A stretch of DNA of 64,000 nucleotides from Candidatus Anaeroferrophillus wilburensis (GTDB taxonomy: Bacteria > Desulfobacterota > Anaeroferrophillalia > Anaeroferrophillales > Anaeroferrophillaceae), in contig JAFGSY010000012.1 in assembly GCA_016934315.1 (NCBI GenBank), positions 1 to 64,000 on the forward strand, written 5' to 3'. Made by a program: the position numbers and the translations under genes. Position 1 is the first letter of the stretch. Each line of letters begins with the position of its first letter. Shown piece by piece: positions 57,390 through 64,000 of the stretch. Below the pieces are notes generated by a model. It was not told where the DNA came from, did not search any database, and saw only the letters and a list, made by a program, of their open reading frames with translations.

Positions 57390-58889
57390 ATGAAATCACA
57401 CCAAAAGCATGGGGCGCCACTATTCGGGCGCAATTATGTAGAGCTTCTCAGCACCCGCATCTGGGAGGAACCCCGGGGTTCTTTTGTCCGGCAGAATATA
57501 GTTCGACTGTTCAGGATTGTGCTTATCGTCCTCCGTGAACTGCGAAAAGATGCGATCACCCTGCGGGCCGGCGCCTTGACCTTCACCGTCGTTTTATCAC
57601 TGGTTCCCATACTGGCATTGGGAACCGCGGTCCTCAAGGGGCTTGGGGCCGGCAACCAGATGCGGGAGGCAGCCTACCATTTTATTGACCAGGTTGCCGA
57701 TCAGCCACCTCCAAGTCAGCGCCCGGCAATCGAGCCCGGAACCGGCGGGGACATACAGGCGGGTAGTGAAAAAGTCGATGCCCGGGACGATTCGCCAGCG
57801 GACCAGCAAAAAACAGCCGGCGAAAAAGATTTTGCCGGCCATCTGCGTTCAGCGGTGGATCAGATGTTTGCCTATGTTGATCGGACAAACTTCGCCACCC
57901 TGGGGGCCATCGGGATTTTGTTTCTGGTGATCAGCGTTATCATGGTCATTGGCAGTATAGAAGAGGCCATGAACGTTATCTGGCAGGTTCCCAAGGGCCG
58001 TCCTCTGGGACGGCGGATACTGGATTACCTGGCCTTGATGATTCTCTTTCCCATCTCCATTAATCTCGGTCTAGGAGCCTCGGCAGCCTTGCACAACCAG
58101 GCATTGCTGAGCCGGCTGGAAGGCATTCTGCCGGCAGCCCTGATCGGCCTGCTGACCTTTCGACTACTGCCTTTTATCATCTTGGCCGGCACCTTTACCC
58201 TGCTCTACCAGTTTCTCCCCCACGCTAAAATCCGCTTCCGACCGGCTTTGGTTGGTGGCGTTGGAGGTGCCGGCGGCCTGTTGCTGGCCCAGAAGCTGTA
58301 TCTGCATCTGCAAATCGGTGTTGCCCGCTACAACGCCATCTATGGCTCTTTTGCCACCGTCCCCCTCTTTCTCTTATGGATCTACCTGGGCTGGGTCGTT
58401 TTTCTGGCCGGCGCCGAAATCGCCTTCGCGGTCCAGGTCTGGCGCCATTACCTGCCGGCGGAACAGCAGTTCTCCCCCACAAAGCACTTGGCACTTTCCC
58501 TGGATGTTCTCCTGCTGGCCCTGGAAGATTTTAAAGACCGGCAGGTGTGCACCTGCCACAGCCTGGGGCAGCGACTCCATGAATCGGCGGCAACCATTCG
58601 GACCGTCACCAATGACCTGTTGGCCGCCGGCCTGCTTCGCCGGGTGGATGGCAACAACGACTCGATGGTACCGGCCGGCCCGGCAGAATCCATGAAACCG
58701 GCTGATATCATTGTTGATCTTTGGGGGCTACAGTCAGGCCAGAGCGCCGGCAGCCGGATAACGGAAACAATGATGGCCGCCATCCGGGCATCGTGTTCCC
58801 ATCTGACTCTGAAAAAGCTTGCGGACCAGGAACAGAACAACAGCGGCGGCGGAACTGGAGATCAGGAGGAAGTGGGTATTGATACTTGA
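57390..58889 (+). CDS. YihY/UPF0761 (BrkB) membrane protein with C-terminal winged helix
   Basis: About 499 residues. The N-terminal two thirds carry the six membrane helices of the YihY/BrkB family (LTFTVVLSLVPILALGTAV, LGAIGILFLVISVIMVIGSIEEA in two parts, GTFTLLYQFLPHAKI, FLLWIYLGWVVFLAGAEIAFA), but with a hydrophilic Pro/Asp/Lys-rich insert at about residues 115-160. The last part resembles a winged helix (CTCHSLGQRLHESAATIRTV, DLLAAGLLRRVDG), as in other deltaproteobacterial members, suggesting regulated membrane function. Its 3' end overlaps the convergent btuD by 28 bp. Confidence 0.85.
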   Translation: MKSHQKHGAPLFGRNYVELLSTRIWEEPRGSFVRQNIVRLFRIVLIVLRELRKDAITLRAGALTFTVVLSLVPILALGTAVLKGLGAGNQMREAAYHFIDQVADQPPPSQRPAIEPGTGGDIQAGSEKVDARDDSPADQQKTAGEKDFAGHLRSAVDQMFAYVDRTNFATLGAIGILFLVISVIMVIGSIEEAMNVIWQVPKGRPLGRRILDYLALMILFPISINLGLGASAALHNQALLSRLEGILPAALIGLLTFRLLPFIILAGTFTLLYQFLPHAKIRFRPALVGGVGGAGGLLLAQKLYLHLQIGVARYNAIYGSFATVPLFLLWIYLGWVVFLAGAEIAFAVQVWRHYLPAEQQFSPTKHLALSLDVLLLALEDFKDRQVCTCHSLGQRLHESAATIRTVTNDLLAAGLLRRVDGNNDSMVPAGPAESMKPADIIVDLWGLQSGQSAGSRITETMMAAIRASCSHLTLKKLADQEQNNSGGGTGDQEEVGIDT

Positions 58890-59704
58890 GGACGACCAAT
58901 CATAGGCGGTGTGTGGACAAAAAGTTTTGTCGCAAAAACCTCTTCAAGGATCTCCCGCTGCATAACATCCTCGGTTTCACCCTGAAACGCAATCCGGCCT
59001 TTTTGGAGCAGAAAAAGATAATCAGCAAAGATGCTGGCCAGATTCAAATCGTGAAAAATTGCCAGCACCGCCAAACCCTCCTCTTTTACCTTTTTCTCCA
59101 CCAGCCGCAGGATCTTCACTGAATGATGGATATCAAGGTTGGACGTCGGTTCATCCAGCAGCAGCAGTTTTGGCTCCTGAACCAGGGCCCTGGCCAACAG
59201 AACGAGCTGCCGTTCACCACCGCTGACCTGGGTAATGGGACGATCCTGCAGATGATCAATGCCCGTTTCAGCCATCACCCGCACCACCACCGGATCATCC
59301 TCCTGGTAGCCTTTGGCAAAGAGACCGGCAATATGGGGATTGCGACCCATGGCGATGACTTCACGCACGGTGAACGGAAAGGAGATATGAGTATCTTGGG
59401 GAACGACAGCCACCTGGGTTGCCAGCTCCTGGCGGCCGATCCCCATCAGGTTGCGGCCGGCAAGCAGAATTTCACCGGCCTGCGGCTGAAAAACCCGACA
59501 GAGATTGTTGATCAGAGTTGACTTGCCGGAACCATTTGGCCCCAACAGACCACAAAAGAATCCCGACCAGAGGCTGAAACTGATATCCTCAAGGACCGTC
59601 TTCCTGCCATAGCCGCAGCGCAACCCTTTGATGCGCAGCAGTTCGGCAAACTGACGTCTGGCTGCTGACTCAGATGGAACTTCTGGTAAACGCTTTTTTT
59701 CCAT
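58862..59704 (-). CDS. btuD: Corrinoid/iron-siderophore ABC ATPase (BtuD/FecE type)
   Basis: 280 residues. Walker A GPNGSGKSTLINNLCRV, signature QVSGGERQLVLLARAL, Walker B LLLLDEPTSNLDI and switch His IFHDLNL fit the FecE/BtuD subgroup. Context with btuC, btuF and cobQ argues for corrinoid uptake over siderophores (inference). The C-terminus overlaps the convergent yihY-like gene in reverse orientation by 28 bp, meaning 9 codons are shared antisense. Confidence 0.87.
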   Translation of the reverse strand: MEKKRLPEVPSESAARRQFAELLRIKGLRCGYGRKTVLEDISFSLWSGFFCGLLGPNGSGKSTLINNLCRVFQPQAGEILLAGRNLMGIGRQELATQVAVVPQDTHISFPFTVREVIAMGRNPHIAGLFAKGYQEDDPVVVRVMAETGIDHLQDRPITQVSGGERQLVLLARALVQEPKLLLLDEPTSNLDIHHSVKILRLVEKKVKEEGLAVLAIFHDLNLASIFADYLFLLQKGRIAFQGETEDVMQREILEEVFATKLFVHTPPMIGRPQVSIPTSS

Positions 59705-59747
59705 AAAATTATAACCAATAGGACTCAGGCAGTATCAGGCTAAGGGT

Positions 59748-60791
59748 CTAGTGGGCTTTGAATTTCCGCTTGAAGATGTAGCAGAAAAAAGGTGCCCCGA
59801 GAAGTGCGGTTACCACCCCCACGGGAATTTCATTGGCACCGGCGACGGTGCGGGCCAGGGTATCGGAAAGAATCAGGATGACACCGCCCAAAAGGGCCGA
59901 TGCCGGCAGCAGGGTTCGATGGTTCGGCCCCAGAATCAGCCGATTGATGTGGGGAACCACCAGGCCGATGAAACCGATCACGCCACTGATCGAAACAGCA
60001 ACTGCGGTCAACAGAGAGGCAACCAGCAGCAGCCGGCGGCGGACCCGCTGGACATCAACCCCCAATTGCATGGCCGTGGCATCACCCATGGCAATAATAT
60101 TCAGATGGCGGGCATTGGCCTGCATGACAACAAAGCAGACAACAAAATAGGGCAGCAGAATGGTGACATGAACCCAGAGTCGCCCCGAGAGGCTGCCCAT
60201 GATCCAGAAAACAATGGATGACAGGTTTTCACCGGCAATGCTTTTGCAGAAACTAATCAACGCCGACAGAAAAGAGGCGACAATGACACCGGCCAAAATC
60301 AGGCTTTCGGGCATAATGCTGCCTTCTGTCCGGGCGACGGCATAGACAAACAACAGGGACATGAGAGCGCCGACAAAAGCAAAGCAGGGAACGATGCCCA
60401 GGCTGCTCAACAGGGGCAGGCCCACAAGAATCCCCCTCAGGATCATCGCCACCGTAGCTCCGAAAGCCGCTCCGGCTGACACCCCGATCGTGAACGGGTC
60501 GGCGAGCGGATTGAGCAGCAATCCCTGAAACACGGCGCCGGCGACCCCCAGGGAAGCTCCCACCAGCAACGCCACCATGATTCTGGGCAGACGTACATCC
60601 CAGACAATCAGATGATGACTCAACGGCACCGCCTCGCCGCTTACCAGGTTTTTCACAACCGGCAACCCGCCAAGCAGGCTTTTGACCACCGCCGGCAATG
60701 GCAGCTGGGCCGCCCCGACAGCCGCCGAAACCATGACAATAACGACGGTCAACAACAGCAGGAGAAAAAAATAGGTGGCAGTTTTTGTCAT
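59748..60791 (-). CDS. btuC: Corrinoid ABC transporter permease (BtuC/FecCD family)
   Basis: 347 residues with about ten hydrophobic segments, as in BtuC (LLLLTVVIVMVSAAVGAA, VALLVGASLGVAGAVFQGLLLNPLADP, GVSAGAAFGATVAM, ISGVIGFIGLVVPHINRL). GASLGVAGAVFQGLLLNPLA is the family signature in the second-third helix region. It overlaps the end of cobQ by 4 nt, so cobQ-btuC-btuD are coupled. Confidence 0.9.
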   Translation of the reverse strand: MTKTATYFFLLLLLTVVIVMVSAAVGAAQLPLPAVVKSLLGGLPVVKNLVSGEAVPLSHHLIVWDVRLPRIMVALLVGASLGVAGAVFQGLLLNPLADPFTIGVSAGAAFGATVAMILRGILVGLPLLSSLGIVPCFAFVGALMSLLFVYAVARTEGSIMPESLILAGVIVASFLSALISFCKSIAGENLSSIVFWIMGSLSGRLWVHVTILLPYFVVCFVVMQANARHLNIIAMGDATAMQLGVDVQRVRRRLLLVASLLTAVAVSISGVIGFIGLVVPHINRLILGPNHRTLLPASALLGGVILILSDTLARTVAGANEIPVGVVTALLGAPFFCYIFKRKFKAH

Positions 60792-62374
60792 TTCATAACA
60801 GGTGGTTGCGAGGTTACCCCATCGGCGATAATGCTTTCGATAGCTGCCAAGTCCAGTGAGCGGATCAGCAGGTCAGCCAGCTGGTCCAGGCCCTGCTCTT
60901 TCCGGACGGCAAAGGAATCACCTGCCGCTGCCGGCCGGTCCACTCCATGGCGATGCTTCCGGAGACCCTGCAGAAAACCGGAGCGAAAAAGATCATTATC
61001 AAAAATGCCGTGAAGATAGGTCCCCCAGATCATGCCATCGGCAGTTATTGCCCCGTCGTAATGCTCCTCCAGGCGGCCGCTTTTTTTAATCTCCAACAAT
61101 GGCGTCGTCGCCTCATGCAGGGTTGTTCTTCCCATATGAATTTCATAGCCGGCAACCGGCAACCCGGGGGGCAGGGAAAACAGCGGGATCGACAGCTGAC
61201 CGCGGCTTTGCACCGTCACCTTTTCCCCGGCCAGTTCGGTATCCACCGGCAGCAACCCGAACCCGGCCACCTGACCTCTAGTGGTTTCAACCTGATGGGG
61301 ATCAGAGATGCGTCGGCCCAGCATCTGGTAGCCGCCACAGATACCGATAATAGCCCCTCCCCGGGCGGCAAAAGTCCGCAGCCGCTCTGCCAAACCGGCC
61401 TGCTGCAACACCATCAAGTCATCAATGGTGTTTTTGCTGCCCGGCAGAATTATCAGATCATAGTCTTCCAGGACATCATCGACCATCAGATAGTCAAGTC
61501 GAACATCCGGCTCGTGGAGCAACGGATCAAAATCGGTGAAATTGGCGATATGAGGCAGCTTGACAACCCCGATGGCAAGCCGCCCATCGTCAGCACCTAC
61601 CGCTGTTCTGCCATAGCCTTCAACGGCAACCCCATCCTCCTCGGGCAGGTAGATGTCACGAAAGAAGGGGACCACTCCGACAAAGGGAACGCCGCAGCGG
61701 GCCGCAATCATATCCAGCCCAGACTGCAGCAGGCGCTGGTCTCCACGAAATTTATTAACCACAAAACCCCTGACCAACGACCGTTCGGCTGGCGCCAACA
61801 GCTCCATGGTGCCCACCAGGGAGGCAAAGACTCCCCCCTTATCGATATCACCAACCAGTAAAACCGGAGCCCTGACGCTGGTTGCCAACCCCATATTAAC
61901 AATATCGTTATCCCGCAGATTTATCTCAGCCGGGCTGCCGGCGCCCTCAATGATAATCAGCTCATAGCGACTCTGCAAGCGGGTAAAGCTGGCCTTCACC
62001 GCTTCCCAGGCTTTGGCTTTGTACTGATGGTAGGCAAGCGCCGACATCGTCCCATGGACAGCGCCATGGATGATCACCTGGGCACCCACATCGCTGTTTG
62101 GCTTGATCAGCACCGGATTCATATCAACATGGGGCGGCAAGCCGCAGGCTTCCGCCTGCACCACCTGGGCCCGACCCATTTCGTGTCCTTCAGGGGTGAT
62201 GAAGGAATTCAGGGCCATATTCTGGGCCTTGAACGGCGCCACCGCCACGCCCTGACGATAAAAATAGCGGCATAGGCCGGCCACCAGGATGCTTTTACCA
62301 ACGCTGGAACCAGTTCCCTGGATCATCAGCAGCTTGGCCGGTTTCCCCTTTTCGAAATGCTTATTCATTTTCAC
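60788..62374 (-). CDS. cobQ: Cobyric acid synthase
   Basis: 528 residues. It amidates adenosylcobyrinic acid diamide at four side chains using glutamine and ATP. The N-terminal DTBS-like ATPase domain (LMIQGTGSSVGKSILVAGL) is followed by a class-I glutaminase with nucleophile Cys in IIGICGGYQMLG and the late GYEIHMGRT. The length is normal for CobQ/CbiP. Overlaps the small protein upstream by 14 nt and btuC by 4 nt, forming one operon with corrinoid uptake. Confidence 0.95.
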   Translation of the reverse strand: MKMNKHFEKGKPAKLLMIQGTGSSVGKSILVAGLCRYFYRQGVAVAPFKAQNMALNSFITPEGHEMGRAQVVQAEACGLPPHVDMNPVLIKPNSDVGAQVIIHGAVHGTMSALAYHQYKAKAWEAVKASFTRLQSRYELIIIEGAGSPAEINLRDNDIVNMGLATSVRAPVLLVGDIDKGGVFASLVGTMELLAPAERSLVRGFVVNKFRGDQRLLQSGLDMIAARCGVPFVGVVPFFRDIYLPEEDGVAVEGYGRTAVGADDGRLAIGVVKLPHIANFTDFDPLLHEPDVRLDYLMVDDVLEDYDLIILPGSKNTIDDLMVLQQAGLAERLRTFAARGGAIIGICGGYQMLGRRISDPHQVETTRGQVAGFGLLPVDTELAGEKVTVQSRGQLSIPLFSLPPGLPVAGYEIHMGRTTLHEATTPLLEIKKSGRLEEHYDGAITADGMIWGTYLHGIFDNDLFRSGFLQGLRKHRHGVDRPAAAGDSFAVRKEQGLDQLADLLIRSLDLAAIESIIADGVTSQPPVMK

Positions 62375-62540
62375 CGATCAAGTGAATCGGGCAGGAAAGA
62401 CGGTATTTACAGGTTTCCTTCGGGTGGCGGCAGGCCAGCCCCTCTTTCACTTCCAAAACATCACCAAACTTTTCGCAGGTGGCATAGCGGCGACCCATGA
62501 TCCCACGCCGTTCATTATCCTCTTGCTCATTAATTTTCAC
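62361..62540 (-). CDS. Small cysteine-rich protein in the corrinoid operon
   Basis: 59 residues if started at the GTG preceded by GGGAG at 6-nt spacing; a later ATG (MGRRYATCEKF) would give 45. Four cysteines: one in YATCEKF, and three in the ending GLACRHPKETCKYRLSCPIH, a CxxxxxxC-x5-C spacing that could bind a metal or an Fe-S cluster. It is hydrophilic with no signal peptide. The frame overlaps cobQ by 14 nt and lies between btuF and cobQ. I do not recognise the family; the context suggests a role in corrinoid metabolism. Confidence 0.6.
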   Translation of the reverse strand: MKINEQEDNERRGIMGRRYATCEKFGDVLEVKEGLACRHPKETCKYRLSCPIHLIGENE

Positions 62541-62736
62541 CGGAAACTCCCAACAGCATAGCTTTAGACCACTTACCAATTTTCCGGAATCCAGGCAAGA
62601 TGGTCTCCGCTGCCCTGGTCAAGGATGGAAAAAAACCAAGGCCAACCACCAGATGACACGTTTACGGGTCAAGATACACACCCTGCTGGATAATAACAAT
62701 GACTTTTTACGATGATCGCACCAGCCGGCGTCAAGG

Positions 62737-63639
62737 TCACCAGTGGGCGTCAGGGTGAAGAAGGCGGGCAATTTTTTCAAGTCCTGAAACAATGCGCGGC
62801 GAGGGCCGATCAACCAGATCAGCCTCGATAACATACACCCGGTTGAGGCGCACCGCCTCAATGGAACGCCACTTTTTCCAGGTTCCGGCAAAACGGCGAT
62901 AATTGGTGGTGGGGGACATGGAAGAGATAATAATCACCTGGGGATTGTCAGCCAGAACCCGTTCGACGGAATAGCGGGGGTAGAGAACCGGATTATCCCT
63001 GGTCACCAGAATCCCCCCGGCCCGGCTAATCAGATCGGCGGCAAAGGTTTCGCCGTTGACTGAAACAATGGGATCCACCCCCACCTGGTAAAAAACCCGC
63101 TGTTTCGGCAGACGGGCAACCAGCCGTTCCACCTCACCGACCCGTTGCTTCATGGCCAGGATAACCTGCTGGGCCCGGGGCAGGGTGCCGGTTATTTCAC
63201 CAAGATTGCTGATACTCTGATAAATCCCCTCGAGGTTTCGGGGGTTTACCCGATATACGGGGATACCAAACCTCTTGAGGGAGGCAATGATTTTTTCCTG
63301 GCGGCCCTCAAGACTGGCAACCACCAGATCGGGCTGCAGGGAAAGGATCTTTTCCAGATTCAGGCTGAAAAAGCTGCCGACCCGGGGTTTTTCCCTAGCG
63401 GCCGGCGGATAGGTGGCAAACTCGGTTACCCCGACGATCCGCTCGTCAAGATCAAGGGCAAAGAGAATTTCCGCCAGGCTGGGAACCAGCGAGATAATCC
63501 GCTGCGGTTCGCCGGGGACATCCACCTGATTGCCCAGTTCATCGAGAACAGCAGCAGTCCCGACTGATGAAACCAGCAGCAGAAAACAGCTGCACAGCAC
63601 CAGGAAAATACTCTTTTGGCAAAGGAGATAGTTCTTCAT
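62737..63639 (-). CDS. btuF: Corrinoid ABC transporter substrate-binding protein
   Basis: About 300 residues. The signal peptide (SIFLVLCSCFLLLVSS) puts it in the periplasm; a lipobox is not obvious. The periplasmic binding protein type-III fold has IISLVPSLAEILFALDLDERIVG at the start of lobe 1, GVTEFATYPP and PDLVVASLEG, as in BtuF/CobT-type binders. Starting at MKNYLLCQ retains the signal sequence. It lies upstream of the small protein and cobQ, and completes a BtuFCD transporter. Confidence 0.88.
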   Translation of the reverse strand: MKNYLLCQKSIFLVLCSCFLLLVSSVGTAAVLDELGNQVDVPGEPQRIISLVPSLAEILFALDLDERIVGVTEFATYPPAAREKPRVGSFFSLNLEKILSLQPDLVVASLEGRQEKIIASLKRFGIPVYRVNPRNLEGIYQSISNLGEITGTLPRAQQVILAMKQRVGEVERLVARLPKQRVFYQVGVDPIVSVNGETFAADLISRAGGILVTRDNPVLYPRYSVERVLADNPQVIIISSMSPTTNYRRFAGTWKKWRSIEAVRLNRVYVIEADLVDRPSPRIVSGLEKIARLLHPDAHW

Positions 63640-63674
63640 AGGATACAAAAAGGTTATCAAAACGGAGAGGGTGA

Positions 63675-64000
63675 TCAATGATGGGCAGATGCTTGATGAA
63701 CAATGGTCAAACCGCTGCAGTACTGACCGGGGAAAACCGCATGCAGACGGCCGATGACACTCCTGGTGATCAGTGGTCCCAAACCGTCAACACCAAAATC
63801 TTTCATCCGATAGAACCGATAATCAAGATCAAGAAAAGCCGGCCGGCTGGTACAGAGGGTGATGGCGTGGCAAATACCCCGTTTTTTCTGCGCCCGGCGG
63901 CCGGCAACGCCCATAACCTCCTCCAGGGTTGATGCAGGATAGAGTCCCCCGCCGGAGTCCCGCACCAATTCATGAACATCGTGATCTGCCACGGGCATCT
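63675..64000 (-). CDS. Partial gene entering from the right edge, unidentified
   Basis: C-terminal 108 residues of an open frame that runs off the window. Its stop lies 36 bp before the btuF start, on the same strand. No motif that I recognise. It has a Gly-rich DSGGGLYP, two cysteines (CHAITLCTS, QYCSGL), ITRSVIGRLHAVFPG, and ends ASAHH. The position at the front of the corrinoid genes makes a corrinoid-linked role plausible, but nothing in the sequence proves it. Confidence 0.55.
   Translation of the reverse strand, partial: MPVADHDVHELVRDSGGGLYPASTLEEVMGVAGRRAQKKRGICHAITLCTSRPAFLDLDYRFYRMKDFGVDGLGPLITRSVIGRLHAVFPGQYCSGLTIVHQASAHH

Noticed and set aside
62541-62736. Cobalamin riboswitch before the small protein and cobQ
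   Set aside because: No B12-box-like sequence was found in this gap. If there is a switch it should be upstream of the first gene, outside the window.

Overview
The window reads as a stretch of chromosome from a Gram-negative anaerobe of the Desulfobacterota (former Deltaproteobacteria), probably close to the Desulfuromonadia. That is an inference. It rests on the gene order pyrG-kdsA-kdsD-kdsC-lptC-lptA-lptB-rpoN-hpf-ptsN-hprK-rapZ-EIIA/B/C/D-HPr-ptsI-metK, a layout I know from Geobacter, Pelobacter and Desulfovibrio relatives, on Kdo/LPS export genes that imply an outer membrane, and on moderately high G+C. No insertion sequence, prophage or CRISPR array was seen.

Layout. (1) 0.3-6.2 kb, minus strand: a tightly coupled five-gene operon (asparagine-synthetase-type amidotransferase, a secreted protein of unknown function, a PP-loop sugar amidotransferase, an acyl carrier protein and an AMP-forming acyl ligase). 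It looks like a decoration module for a surface glycan or similar product. (2) 6.3-11.4 kb, minus: sulfate activation (cysC, cysD, cysN) behind a SLC13-type transporter; CysN has a C-terminal tail resembling a decayed APS-kinase domain. (3) 11.5-27.6 kb, minus: a near-complete MSHA-type (type IVa-like) pilus locus, from the assembly ATPase MshE down to a secretin, interrupted by an ABC-2 exporter pair and a TPR-like protein. It includes a LamG/DUF6701 adhesin-like MshQ. (4) 27.8-38.0 kb, mixed strands: a receiver-histidine kinase, ComM/YifB, an ADP-forming acyl-CoA synthetase, ndk, bioD, an enoyl-CoA hydratase, pyrE, an unusual receiver-HATPase regulator and archaeal-type phosphoglycerate mutase. 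(5) 38.3-55.0 kb, plus: CTP synthase, Kdo synthesis, LPS transport, sigma-54, hibernation factor, the nitrogen and mannose-family PTS with HPr kinase and RapZ, then metK. (6) 55.1-58.9 kb: tRNA-Ser(CGA) with an intrinsic terminator, an AsmA-like protein and a YihY/BrkB membrane protein. (7) 58.9-64 kb, minus: a corrinoid uptake and salvage operon (btuF, a small Cys-rich protein, cobQ, btuC, btuD), with an unidentified gene entering from the right edge.

How the parts fit. Surface biology dominates: LPS core assembly, a c-di-GMP-responsive pilus with probable calcium-binding subunits, and a candidate glycan-decoration operon next to PAPS supply. The PTS genes form a phosphorylation cascade without an adjacent sugar-catabolic gene, which suggests regulation as much as transport.

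Intergenic DNA is rich in short dispersed repeats; at least four families occur in two or more gaps each. They, the CysN tail, the calcium-loop motifs spread over three pilus proteins, and the receiver-HATPase protein are the observations most worth a second look. I did not find one clearly new defence or mobile system.
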